Position numbers and translations under genes: made by a program. Shown piece by piece: positions 21,812 through 33,782 of a DNA stretch of 64,000 bases. Location of the stretch: positions 62,001 through 126,000 of the forward strand of contig JAFKAC010000133.1 in NCBI GenBank assembly GCA_025766275.1, read 5' to 3'. Positions within the stretch are counted from its first letter, which is position 1. Each line of letters starts with the position of its first letter. The notes under the pieces are model-generated. The model worked only from the letters and a program-made list of their open reading frames with translations, searched no databases and was not told where the DNA came from. The DNA is from Lactarius indigo. Lineage: Eukaryota; Basidiomycota; Agaricomycetes; Russulales; Russulaceae.

Positions 21812-22290
21812 TGTTACGATCACAACCGGTTATGACTACGGACCGACTCACAGTATTAGTCATGGACATTTACATCGTATCAGTCATCATAGTAGTACAC
21901 ACGTGATTGTGGCTCATGTATGACTCATTCCTAGGATAGCTGTACTAGGGTTCGAGCTAGTTACGCTATTGGTTTCCTATCGTTCCAGCGGCGCTTTAAA
22001 GCCCGCGTGTATCTGTATAAGTAGCTGTTTCAGAAGACCAAGAGCCCCATCTTGGTCTTCTTCAATCCACCCTCTTTCTGAATCGTCTTGCCTTAGTCTT
22101 CGAACTAAGAGTACTTCCGCTCCTATCCACCAAGGGATAGTACCTCTCCATTTTAGCTGCAGCGTGTGCCAAGAGTGCCCCTGTTCAGCTTGCGTTGGGT
22201 TGACACAAGATCCCCATTCGCCCTTGCTTTGCTAAGTCGATTACGCCTTCCTTGAAGTCCAAGTCGGACTAATGCTGGTGGAGCGTAACA
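21812..22290 (+). repeat. G1 3' LTR
   Basis: It is 479 bp and differs from the 5' LTR at three CpG-type sites near its 3' end. It is preceded by the purine tract CTGAAAAGGGGGTAA. Confidence 0.93.
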
Positions 22291-23092
22291 CCCGAGATCC
22301 ATTTACAGTCCCTAAGAGAAGCCTCAAAGTAAGTCTTAGCTCCTTGCTGATGCTGATAGGCTCTGTCAGAGGAGAGCGCAACTGTTCGTGAACATCGTCA
22401 GGAATAGGGTCACTGTCTAAGGATGCGCGCGAGAGTCCCTTGATAAACTCCACAGACGTGTGAAGTGCGTCGAGGTGAGGTACGACAGTATCCGGATCCC
22501 AGTCGTTTGGACCTCCAGGGAAATCGTCAGGCTGCGCATCACGCCTGACGTACACACCCGCATCTCCCTGTTGGTTATTGGCGTTGTCCGGGGGTGGGGT
22601 ATGCACCCGTTGTGTATCACGATCCCCCGGAGAACCCTGCCGCGCAGGGGAGGGTATACCTGTGCCCTCGTCGTTTTCAGGTTGAGGGGACTCGGGTGGG
22701 GTATGCACCCATTGTGCGTCACGATCCCCTAGAGAACCCTGCCGTGCAGGGGAGGGTATGCCTGGACCTTTGTCGTTTTCAGGTTGAGGGGATTCGGTGT
22801 TCCTAACCGTGGCCTGAGTCCCGGGCTGGTGCGATACCTGGCATAGCTCTTGTTCTGATGGGCCGGGCGCAGGGTCATCATCTTGTGTGGGGTGGTTACT
22901 CTCCGTGTGGTCACCTGTGTGCGCATGATTGTCGGGTGACTGCTCTCCCGGGGTACCACGATCCGAGTCTAATCGAGTGTGCTTCATGTTTGCCGTGGTG
23001 CGCGAGCACGACCCAGTTGCCCTAGTGCGAGTCGATGGGTGTCTTGATGCTGGATAGCCATTGGGGAACGACATAGGACCATCTTACATGCG
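22291..23092 (-). pseudogene. Tnp2 transposase, middle part between two insertions
   Basis: On the minus strand the frame runs from near the Copia target site at 23092 to the G1 target site. It continues in frame into 13785 once one CCCGA copy is removed. The segment is Pro/Gln/Asp-rich and low in complexity, with a helical end (SKELRLTLRLLLGTVNGS) that leads into the catalytic half. It contains two tandem 102-bp units (22592-22693 and 22694-22795) encoding a 34-residue repeat. The junction to the N-terminal part probably includes an intron starting GTAAGATG near 23085, but the acceptor is not certain. Confidence 0.75.
22592..22795 (-). repeat. 102-bp tandem duplication in the Tnp2 gene
   Basis: Two adjacent 102-bp units encode a 34-residue Pro/Gly-rich repeat (ESPQPENDxGxGIPSPARQG). 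Unit length keeps the frame. Confidence 0.85.
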
Positions 23093-23097
23093 CGAGA

Positions 23098-23711
23098 TGT
23101 TGATAAGTGACCCTTGCGCACTTAGCAGCTCATACGGACCGGACTTGCAGCATGGACTGCTTTAGATTAGATTAAATGGACATGTAGATTACTTACTTCT
23201 GATCTGTACAATCTAGCGCTTATCATTGCGTCATGTATGACATCACTGTACAATGACATTGTGTAGACTACTCTGGAATCTTCATTGTACTCCGTCTCTT
23301 GTTCTCCTTTTAACACTATGCTTATTATGATGTCACTATGATATCATTTGGTCTGGACTTTGCTTGTTCTTGTACGCCTTGTTCCTTTTACACACACTCC
23401 TTTGTCCTGTTGTAGAACAATGCGTCCCCTGTATTCTGTGACACTCTGTTACTCACCTTGTAGTAGTGTCACCCTCCTGTATAGTATAAGTAGTAGACTT
23501 GTACGCTCCTGGTCCACATCAGTTCCTCACTGTTGTGTGCCAGGTATGTCTCCTCCTCTCTAATGTAACATCAGTTCCTCACTGTTGTGTGCCAGACTTC
23601 CACCTTGTTTCACTCTGCTTGACACCCCTGTGCTGCTTCCAGTCACCCTCTATATCTCACCACAGTACTATCAGTCCACTGTGAGTATAGTTCTTATGTG
23701 TCTGTTCATCA
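23098..23711 (+). repeat. Copia 5' LTR
   Basis: It runs TGTTGATAAG...GTTCATCA. Within it a 24-nt segment ending TTGTGTGCCAG occurs twice, 52 bp apart. The 3' LTR has one copy, which explains the length difference. Confidence 0.92.
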
Positions 23712-23723
23712 GGTTATGGGCCC
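23712..23723 (+). promoter_or_regulatory. Copia primer-binding site, initiator tRNA-Met internal type
   Basis: GGTTATGGGCCC abuts the LTR. It is complementary to the anticodon stem-loop of eukaryotic initiator tRNA-Met (GGGCCCAUAACC), not to its 3' end. This is the half-tRNA priming known for Drosophila copia. The following leader up to 24494 holds no gene that I can see. Confidence 0.75.
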
Positions 23724-24494
23724 TGGTGCCCTAGCCACTCCACTTGGCTGGTCACTGTCTTCCTAGGAGGACACACCAGGCTAAGGTCTGTCTGGGGCCT
23801 TACCAGCCTTGCCCAAGGCAGAGAGCAGTGGGGCGCCACTTGTCTCTGCTGAGGAACCTCCTGTGTATGTACTGCCCAGTAGTCCTACTTTCACCCCTAC
23901 TGTTTTCCTAGCCCCTGCGCTATGCGCAAGGAGACTGGGTCTGGTAGCCCCTTAACTTCAAAATATCCAGGCGTGCATGGCCCACTGGGCTGTGTATTGT
24001 GGAGCTTAGTGCCAGCTGTCTCTGGTGCTCCACACTGGGCGCAGGATCTCCTCACCATGGGAGTGTAAAACCTGGTTCAGGCTCTGGGGGGTGTTCACCA
24101 TTATGGTGTTCTGCAACCAGATACCTGCCTTGTAGCGGCAATGGGAAAGGATTCAGTAAAGCCACTTGTGGCAATGAGGCAACCAATAGGCCGAGGAGGC
24201 TGAGGTAGACAGCCTTGGGCTCTGAAAGCAATCCCTTCACCTTTCCCCTGACGCAAACCATTTGAGCTGTGTCCTAGACACATCCTGGCTGGCAGCTAGC
24301 TCATGGTATGGCAAAGGGACTCTCTCAACCTGGGCCTAGCCCTTGTATCACTGGCATACCATCAGGAGGCAGGACGCGTTAGCATTCTGGCCTTACAGAA
24401 TCACAGACAGGAGTGGTACCCCCTCTATCTCTATGTCTTGCAACTATGAAGCACTGTCACTGACTGCTCCTCGGTGACAGATAAATCATCCCAA

Positions 24495-27400
24495 ATGTCT
24501 GGTTCATCCTCTACCCCTGCTGCCGGTGCTGGTGCCCCTCCTAGCCCCACTGGTGGCTCTGCAGGAGGCTCACTCCCTCCTCCTTCTGGGTCCACACCCT
24601 CCACACGTCTCTCTCAGGCCCACAGTGCCAACTTCGGTATGCCATCAGGCATCCATCTCACTCAGTTTGACGGCACTGGCTGGAACGAATGGTCCGGGAC
24701 CATTGAGGCTATCCTCACGCTGCATGAGGCTGAAGATGTGTTCACCTTGGACACACCCCCATCTGGTATCACTACCGATGAATGGGACTCAGTCCAGCGT
24801 CGCTCCAAGGCGTACCTCCGCCTTTACTTAAAACCAGATGTCTACTCCCTTGTGGCGGACAATATTGTCTATGCCACTTTCAAGGCGAAGTGGGACAAGC
24901 TGAGAGACATATACGCTGGTGCTTCGGGCAGCACCACTATCTTTAACTTGTGGATCCAGTTAATGCAAGCCCACCTCGATGACTCCACACCCATGGCCGC
25001 TCAGCTGGCCAAGCTCAATGAGCTAAGGGTTGCCCTTTCCAACACGCAGATGGGTGTCTCTGACATCCAATACTGCCTCATTCTCCTCCACACGCTGCCG
25101 CCCTCTTATGAGGTGTTGGCCTCAACCATCCTTGCCAGTGGGGCCCCCTCCGCACTCAAGCACGCTGAAATTATTGCGTGCATAGTGTCGGAAGAAGCTT
25201 GCCGTGCCGGGCCCTCTGGCTCTTCCCTCAACAAGGTGGCCCCCGTCAAGTCGACGGGCAAAAAGGGCAAGAAGGACCACTCTGGTCTGACTTGCCACTA
25301 TTGCAACAAAAAGGGCCACATCAAGCCTGACTGCAGGAAGAAAAAGAAGGATGAGGCTGACGCAAAGGAGAAAGAGAAGGCAGGCAACAAGGCCGCAAAT
25401 AGTCATATTCTTGTACCTACCACCGCCTCCATTAAGGAGGTTGAAGAGCCCGCCATAGACTGGGCTTCTCAATCAATTTCTGTTGCCTTGTATGTTGCCT
25501 CGCGTGTGCGTTGGATGATGGACAGTGGTGCTACACACCACATTACACCACATCGGTCTGACTTCAAGGACTACATCCCAACCAAAGGCACTGTACGTCT
25601 AGAGGATAAGTCCACAATAGACCAAGTGGGTGTCGGGTCTGTCGTCTTTACTACGAGCCAGGGTATCTCTATCACCCTCAGCAATGTGCTACACCTACCA
25701 CAGGTGAAAACGCGCTTTCTGTCAACACGCGCACTAGCACAAAAGGGTGCTGAGATTGCTTTTGATAGTGGCTCATTTAAAATATCTATCAACCAAAAGT
25801 GTGTGGCTAAAGGCTACCTTGAGGACAACCTTTACTGGTTGGATGCAGCCAGTGTCGGCCTCAACGCCCACACAAAATCAAGTGCTGCCACACTTGATAT
25901 CTGGCATCAACGCATGGGACACATCTCCTCTGCGGCGCTGAAAGCGCATGGTCCCTCTGCCACTACAGGCATGGACATAGATAGCTCCACCACGGCCCAC
26001 ACAGTCTGCCGTGGGTGCGAGATGGGTAAATCCACTCGCCAACCCTTTTCTGCGTCCTCCAACAAAAGGACAACTCGTCAATTTGAGATTGTGCACAGTG
26101 ACCTCGCCGGTCCTATGCAAACTCAGTCCCTGCAAGGCTCGACATACACAGCCACCTTCATAGACGACCACACTAAGTTCACTGTGGTCCACTTCCTTAA
26201 GTCGAAGGACCAGTTTGCTAAGTCACTGCAGATGTATTTGGCTTGGGGTGAAACCCAGTCTGGCCATAAACTGCGCGCTCTGCACTCTGACCGCGGTGGC
26301 GAATACATGTCGAGTGTCACGCAGGACATTCTTAAGCAGAAAGGGATAGAGCATCACCTCACAATGCCAGGTTCACCACAGTCTAACGGAAAAGCCGAGC
26401 GGTTTAACCGCACCATTATGGATAAGGCAATGTCCATGCTCCACACAGCTGGCATGTCTAAAGGCTTCTGGGAGCATGCAGTGTGCGCAGCTGTGCACAT
26501 CTATAACCGCTCTCCAGTCCGTGGGCTTAAGTGGCGCACTCCTTATGAGCTCTGGCACTCTGGCAAAGTGCCTGATGTCTCACATCTCCGCATCTTCGGA
26601 TGCAAGGGGTACATGCATGTACCTGCTGATAAGCGTCGCAAATTAGATGCGAAGGCCATTGAGGTCACGCTTATCGGGTTTGAGCCCGAATCTAAGGGCT
26701 ATAAGCTCTGGGACCGCTCAACCCGCTCTGTCCGAGTGTCCAGGGATGTGACATTCGACGAGAGTAGCTTCCCGTCCCTCCAGGGTGTTGAGACACACCC
26801 CACACCTTCACCACCAGTCGTGCCTAGCACAACAGTGACTGCCGTGCCTCACCCGCCGGCGTTACCACCAAAGCAAGCTCCCTCCCCTGCACACTCCAGC
26901 AGTAGTGAGGAGGAGGATGTAGAAAATCTTTTAGACCCCCCACAAGTCCAACCATGCCCTACCACACCACCACCTGCTCTGCCAGCTCTGCCCACCACAC
27001 CTAAACGTGAGCAGACCACTCCCACTTCACCTCCGCCGCGTCCTAGTGCAACGTGCATTATGCGCCATGTCCCTCCTCCCTCACCAGAAATGCCTGGGGA
27101 ATTTGAGGATCGTGCACAGTGAAGTCAGCTGTTGTGTGAGATGGACAATGCACCAAGGCGCAGTACTCGTGCCCCTGTCCCTAACCCGTGTTACTTCAAT
27201 GCGGACAATGCGGCATGGCGCGGCAGGCGTCTGGGGTATGCAGAGTTACTGGCTGCTGCTTTTATTGGCCGAGACCCTGCAACCTATGCAGAGGCCATGC
27301 GGTCTGCAGCTGCAGATGAGTGGACTAAGGCGTGTCAGTATGAAATGGACGCCCTAGCTAAGAATGGGACTTGGGAGTTAGTGGATCTCCCACCTAACCG

Positions 27401-27974
27401 TAAGGCAGTAAAATCCAAATGGGTCTTCAAACTCAAAGCGGATGGCCGCTACAGAGCTCGCTTGGTGGCTAAGGGATTCACGCAGATCCCTGGCATAGAT
27501 TTTGATGAAACCTTCTCTCCTGTCGCACGATTTGAGTCGCTACGTTTACTTCTGGCGTTGGCCGCGCTGGAGGACTGGCACATCCATCAGATGGATGTTA
27601 AGTCTGCTTTTCTCAATGGCGTGCTTAACGAGGAGATTTACATGGAGCAGCCACAAGGTTTCACTGTCACTGGCTCTGAGACGAAGGTGTGTCACCTAGT
27701 TAAGGCAATCTATGGTCTCAAACAAGCCTCCCACGCATGGAACTTGCAATTCCATGGAGTGCTCACTGCACTCGGCTTTAAGCGGACGTTTGCTGATGCT
27801 GGCATATATGTGATGCCTCAACGGGAGGGGTATGATCCACTCTTCGTTATTGTTTACATTGACGACATCACTATACTGGGTCCCTCATTGAGTGGAATCA
27901 AGCGTCTTAAGTCAGACTTGTCTGAACGCTATGAGATGACGGATCTCAGGGAGATAGAGTCTTATCTCGGTATG
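24495..27974 (+). pseudogene. Copia gag-pol, gag to middle of RT
   Basis: ATG 24495 is preferred because the frame upstream lacks ATG. Domains in order are Ser/Pro-rich gag, CCHC knuckle (CHYCNKKGHIKPDC), protease (WMMDSGATHH), GAG-pre-integrase (WHQRMGHIS), integrase (HSDLAGPM, HSDRGGEY, GKAERFNR giving D, D, E), a Pro-rich linker and RT (YGLKQASHAW, VIVYIDDITIL). An in-frame TGA at 27120-27122 splits it between integrase and RT. The frame ends at SYLGM where G2 is inserted and resumes at 36358. Confidence 0.9.
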
Positions 27975-28464
27975 TGTAACGCCGTCACGACGTTAGCTCG
28001 ACTTGAGCTCGAAGAGGCGGTAACAACTTAGCGAAGGATAGTTTCTGACACGACGACTCAAAGGTCCGTGTTCCTGCACTGGTGAATACTCGAAGGTACA
28101 CTGGCAGGACTTCTAGGCGCGAAGAGAATAGAGAAACAAGTGACGATTCAAGAAGACCAAGATGGCGTATCTTGGTCTTCACAAGACAGTTTAAATACAA
28201 GTTGAGCAGGCTTTCAAGCGCTGCTATGAGTCACAGTAAGGTAGCATCCAACGTATCGCAGAAACATCTCGAACCCTAATACTACTAGTACCTGTACTAG
28301 TATCGAGTCATACAGGCACCGCTCAGTCAGCTATCAGTCGTATCGCCTATCACACTACCGTATCACCGTAGGTAAGTCCGCAACTAATCTACCTTACCGC
28401 CGTAGTTGCAACCGGTACAGTAAGGGTCCGAATCTGAGTGACCAGCTCGCGTTGAAACGTAACA
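27975..28464 (-). repeat. G2 3' LTR (in element orientation)
   Basis: It is the 490-bp LTR next to the pol end. The polypurine tract reads GAGAAGGGGGTGA on the minus strand at 28465-28477. The TATA-like TATTTAAA is at 28190-28197. Confidence 0.93.
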
Positions 28465-28876
28465 TCACCCCCTTCTCAGCGTGAGACCCCGACTCACCGA
28501 AAGTCCCTCGGCTGCCAACTCTTCTGTTCATCGGCGATGCATTCGAGTGCGGCGGCGCGTTCGAGTCGATAGATACAGTCGCGCTTGTCGTCCTGCGCGC
28601 ACAAGATCATAGCACGGAGTTGACTCACTCGTGCATGAAGTCGGTCCACCTCGAAGCTGGCCGCGCGGTAGTGCGTCACTTCAGCCGTGAGGGTCTCGTC
28701 ATTGATGCGATTGAGAGCTCGGTCGGTTATTTTGTCGGCGGCGAAGATCACGAGGTCCTCGTGAGGGTAGATGGGACGGAGGGTAGGTGATACGTGGGGC
28801 TCGGCATAGAGGGGTTTGCCATAAACGTGGGGTGAACCTGGTATAACCCCTAGAATCATAGGCTCTGCTCCCCCGA

Positions 28877-29767
28877 TTAGTTGGACGTGGGACGCGTCTC
28901 TCTCAACCCCATCAGGCCCGGTGATGGGGTACGCAATATGATGGGGTTGTCGATTAGCCCAGAACCCTTCAGGCGCAATGACGTGCGCTGGGTCTTCGGC
29001 TGCGGTGAAGTCGCAGGTAGCTGCTGCGCCGGGGACTCGCAGACATCCTCGAAACATGGGGGAGCCGTCGGTGTAGACGAGCCATGGCGTGATGCGGGGA
29101 TTAGTAGGGTCGCGTTTCGTTCGAAGGAGGGGGTGTCTCGCCGGGTAGTAATCGTCGTCGTCATGGCCAGCCGCAGCAGCCGCCATCGCTCCCGACGCTC
29201 CCTCATCTCCCGCAACCGTGCCGCTGCCGCGTCCAGCTGCTCCTTCTGCCATGCTGCTGCTACTCTCTTCCAGCCCTCCAACTCGTACTCCATCAGAGCT
29301 TGTACGCTCGTCGTCGCTCAGGAAAATTCCGCGAACGCCGATGAGGTCGTCACTAGGGGGGATGGCGGCGATGGGTTCACGCTCCCCGGCATCGTTGCGG
29401 AAGACGTGGACGATGTCGTTGTCGTCGGGCGTTGTTGTAGGGTCGGGGAATCTGGTGATGACGTGCGCCCATTCTTGCGTGGTGATAGGCCCCTCTGCCG
29501 GTCTAAGAGGAGTCCATGGGGTGAGCTGAGTGTTGGGTATTTCGGTGTCGTCATCCTCTGCCAAGAGGGCGCGTGCGTCTTGTGCGAGGGAGTCGAGGAG
29601 TGCCGCTTGTGTGACATGTCGCAGTGGGGAAGTGGGCATGAGAGTAGTAGTTGAGCGAAGGAAGAGGGGATGACTGTCCTCTGTTCGAGCAACTCCTCCT
29701 TTATGTCTTTTACCGTGGGTCTGCGTTTCCTGATACAGGCGAAGTGCCTCTGGTGCGAAGACGTCAT
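28877..29767 (-). CDS. G2 copy of the overlapping +1-frame ORF, one TGA
   Basis: The +1 frame relative to pol is open from 29767 to 28877 except for a TGA at 29318-29320. That TGA replaces an arginine CGA present in G1. Blocks shared with G1 and G0 are RGLSPRKNG, the helix W-x3-A-x2-W-x2-EQL-x2-A-x3-RL-x-E, TRRDTPSFER, SSTPTAPPC and SLRLKGSG. The protein would be about 296 aa. No family is recognised. Confidence 0.5.
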
Positions 29768-31254
29768 CCTTGTTGACCCACTGGTTCTCCGAGTCTGGGT
29801 ACCCCTTCCATTTGATGAGATATTGGAGGCGCCTCCCTCTGCCGAAGTGCCGAGTGTCTAGAATGGCCTCGACTTCGTACTCTTCTTCCCCGTCTATCAG
29901 TTCGGGCGGTGGTCGTGTGAAGTTCTCTCCGTGTAAGGGAGTTTGTTTGTATGGGGTGAGAAGATCGATGTGAAACACTGGGTGGATGCTCCACTGCGTA
30001 GGAAGTTCCAATCGATAGTTGTAAGGGGACATCACCTGTATCACCCGAAAGGGGCCGTGGCGTCGCGCCGCCAATTTCGCCGTAGGTTGATTGGTTCGAA
30101 GGTGCTTGCCTTCGAGCCACACAAGGTCGTTGACGCTGAATTTGGGCGTTTCTTTGTTTCGTACCCATGATTCTTGAGCCTTCTTTATGAGGCGTTGGGC
30201 GTTGTCCCTAGCCTCTTTTAGCTGCGTTAGCCGCGCCGTTACAAGGGGAATGGGTGATGGCTTATCCGTCCAGTCCGCTTGTGGGTTGTATCCCATCAGA
30301 AGTTGGAATGGTGATTCTCTGGTGTGTTCATGCGGCCAGTTGTTGTGTGCAAATTCGGCAATTGGCAGATAAGCTGTCCAGTTATCTTGCCGCTCATTTA
30401 CCCAGAAGCGCAGGTACTGTTCTAGCCACTGGTTAGTCCGTTCGGATTGCCCATCAGTACGCGGGTGATACGCGGTTGATATGTTCTGTTGGATTCCCAG
30501 GATGCGGCACACTTCCCTGGTAAACTTTGATGTAAAGCGAGGGTCGCGATCGCTTATTATTTTTCGCGGCAGTCCGAAACGTTTGAACACTTGAGTGACA
30601 TATAGAGCTGCCACTTCTTCTGTGGTAATCTCTTCTCTGCATGGGATGAAAATTGAGGCCTTGCTGCAGTCGTGATCTGTGACAGTTAGTATGCTGTCAT
30701 TTCCTCCGGAAACGGGGAGTTTAGTGATGAAGTCCATTGCCACCGTGTGGAACGGCATAGCCTCCAGTATTGGCGTGATAGGGTGCAGCGCGGCCCGTAT
30801 GGGCCTCGTATTGACTTTGTTTCTTTGGCATTCTGCGCAGCCTTGCACGTATTCATATACGTCTTTTCGGAGTCGCGGCCACCAGTAATGCCTCTCCAGG
30901 ATGCGTTGTGTTCTCGCGATCCCCAGATGGCCATGTATTGGCAGGTCGTGATGGTCGTATATCAGTGCTCGTTGAGCTGACGCGGGCCCCGTGATCACGA
31001 ACCTGCCATCCTTATACCACTCTCCTTGTATTTTTTGAGATGATGAGGGTCAGCCCATATCTTGATCACCTCCTCGTCCTGTTGGTGGCGTGGTTGCAGT
31101 AGATTTGGGTTTGCGATGAAGGTGCGTGCGGTGTTGATTGTTCGTACGAAGACTTCGGGAGGTAGGACCACTACTTCGCTGTTGTCTTCGGCTCCTTGGT
31201 CGTAGTCCGGCCGTCTTGACAGGGCATCTGCTCTCCCGTTGTTCTTTCCCTTAA

Positions 31255-31833
31255 TGTTACACCCTAGCAGGGGCGTGGGTTCTAAAGGTTCTGAGTCACA
31301 CAAGTATCAAGCGAAGACCTCTGTTGTCTTATTGCTATGAAATACGAGTGGTAAAAGTGTGGCACAAGGTGCAGCACTACTCTGTAATGTAGGACTCCTC
31401 GTCCGAAGTGTCTAACACTTCTCTACACTTGATCTTGCTAGTGCACAGAGTTTAACAGGTGTAACGCGTTGATATAGTTCAACTGCAAAGACTTCGAAGT
31501 GTCCTGATTAGGGACTGAGGTAGGGGATGCACAAGAAGAGAGGGATAAGGCGGGGTCACACCAAAGTACAGAGGCAAGGTTGCTAGATTGCAAACGAAGC
31601 CAAGTCTGGCTTCCTATGGTCTATGGTACAGGTTTATATAGGACAGGGTTCCAAACAACATGAACACAAGTCCACACAATATCAAAGAGGCTAAACGGAG
31701 TAAACAGAAGTTCAGATCAAAGAAACAGCGCCACTAGTAACAGTAGCTCCTTTGGTAACAAAGTATAGTACAGAAGGGGAAAGGCAGGGTGGAGACATAC
31801 TGTGACTTAGGTCCGAAGCGTCGGATCATAACA
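31255..31833. mobile_element. Solo LTR S2 in G2
   Basis: It is 579 bp, starts TGTTACACCC, ends CATAACA and has the duplication CTTAA (31250-31254 and 31834-31838). Removing it and one duplication joins EIHHIK to GKNNGRADALSR in frame. It is unlike the G0/G1/G2 LTRs inside, so it belongs to another LTR family. Orientation is not clear; a TATATAAACC box reads on the minus strand. Confidence 0.88.
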
Positions 31834-33782
31834 CTTAATGTGATGAATTTCGAAGTCGTATTCAGAGAGTTTGAGTACTTCCCTAGCAACCTGTCTGCTT
31901 ATCTTCTGCGGTGACTTCCAGTACTGGAGGTTTAGGTGGTCCAAATAAATCTTGATTTTGTGGGGGGCGCCTGCGAGGAGTGGTCGCCAATTTCGCAGGG
32001 CCTTGACGATTGCGAGCAGTTCCAAGTCATAGATGTCGTAATTTCTTTCTGCTTCAGAAAGTGTCGCCGAGTAATAACCTATAGGATGTCACTTGCCGTC
32101 AGATTTCTTTTGTAGTAGGACGGCTCCCACCGCATAGCCTGAAGCGTCAACTTCCAGTTCAAACAGATCTTGAAGGACGGGGTGTGCTAGTACTGGTTCT
32201 TCCGTTACGAGGCGTTTCAGGGTGTTGAACGCCTTGTCTTCTTCTTCTGTCCATCACCATTCTTCGTCTTTTCGTGTTAGTTTGGTGAGTGGCTTGGCGT
32301 GAGTTGCAAAACCGCGGATGAAAAGTCTGTAAAAGTTGCAAAAGCCGAGGAAAGAACGGACGTCCTTGACTTTTGTTGGCGTCGGCCAATCTTTGATGCC
32401 TTGGACTTTTACAGGGTCCATTCGGGTCACCCCCCTTTCAAGGATTACCCCCAGGTAATCCATGCGCGGTTGATGGAACAGACATTTCTCAAGCTTGAAA
32501 TAGAGGTCGTGTTCTTCCGCCACGCGTAATACATCGCGGACGGCGTTCACATGGGCCATCAAGTCGTGGTTGAAGTGAGTGGCGATGCCAATGTCATCCA
32601 TGTAAACGCGTATGGCGGTGCCCAGCCGTTCGTGTTTTGCTATTGTGTCGTGGTAAATGTGGTTCATCATGGCCTGAAAGGTGGCGGGGGAGTTGGTGAG
32701 TCCGAAGAACATGACCGTGGGTTTGAAGAGGCCAAATTTGGTTTTGAACGCCGCTTTTTCTTGGTCACCATCGCGAATGCGTATGTTGTTGTAACCCCAT
32801 CGGATATCGAGCTTGGTGTAGATATGGGCGTTACTGAGGTCAAGGATAAGGTCTTGTATTAGTGGCAGTGGGTATTGATTACGAATGGTGTGGGAGTTGA
32901 TGACCCGATAGTCCTGTACCGGGCGTAGTTTTCCGTCCTTCTTTTTAATGAAGAAGAAGGAGGATGCGTACGGGGAGATGGAAGGGCGTAAGTACCCCTG
33001 TTTTAACTTCTCTTCTAGAAACTCCTTGAGTTCGTCTTCTTCCTTACGAGTCATGGGGTAGATCTTGCAGTCGATGGCGGCCGGCGTGGATGGTTTGAAG
33101 TCTATTGCGTGGTCCCATGGCCTGGCCAGAGGGAAGCGATGCGAGGCCTGCTTGTTGAAAAGTTTGCTAAACGCCACATATTCTTGAGGGAGCACTGCTG
33201 CCGTTTGTTGTTGCTTTGCTTGTATGGCCAACTCCGTCGAGGTGGTGGCTTTAATGAACGCTTCTTCGTCTAATTCTTGTACGATGGCTTCCTTCTCGGC
33301 CGTGATAAGGGCTCGGACAGTCGTTGTTGTCAGCAATGCTTCCGTGGTTGCCAGTACCACTGGTTGCATGTCGGGATGTATGGTGGCGGTGGCCCAGCTG
33401 ATTGTCGGTTTGAACGCGCTTAGCCACGGATATCCTAGCACCATGTCCTCGCTTCCGAGATCGGTGATCAGGAAGGTCATCTGCTTTATCTGTCCTCGGG
33501 TTTTCACTTCTAGGTTAATGTAATGAGTGATTAACCCAGCTTTGTTTTCCGTATTGTCTATATTCCATATCTTGCGGGGTGCGTTCAGCGGTTGTGTCGG
33601 GATGCCGGCTCGTTTTGCCAGGCTTGGTCGGATGAAGTTATCGGTTGCGCCAGAGTCAACTAGCACATTTGTTTCAGTCGTTTGGTAATTTGTACGGACA
33701 GTCACTGGAATTCGCATAGATCGATAGCGCGTTGTCACAATTACAGAATTACATTGAAGAGCCCTCACCCAGACTGACGGGT

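Larger units (their letters stand above)
13786..22290 (+). mobile_element. Ty3/Gypsy chromovirus G1, full length, inactive
   Basis: LTRs of 479 bp (13786-14264 and 21812-22290) flank gag and pol. The target-site duplication is CCCGA (13781-13785 and 22291-22295). The LTRs differ by 3 substitutions by eye, all at CpG. Lesions in the coding region are TGA codons at 14528, 16357 and 19758, an 8-nt contraction at about 19050 and an 803-bp LTR insertion at 17191. The chromodomain and the self-priming layout place it with Tf1/Sushi-like chromoviruses. It is inserted in the Tnp2 transposase gene. Confidence 0.93.

Noticed and set aside
28082..28279. A 65-aa frame repeated at 35970-36167
   Set aside because: It lies within the G2 LTRs and overlaps the hairpin and TATA region.
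30187..33523. Plus-strand frames across G2
   Set aside because: They are antisense shadows of G2 pol.
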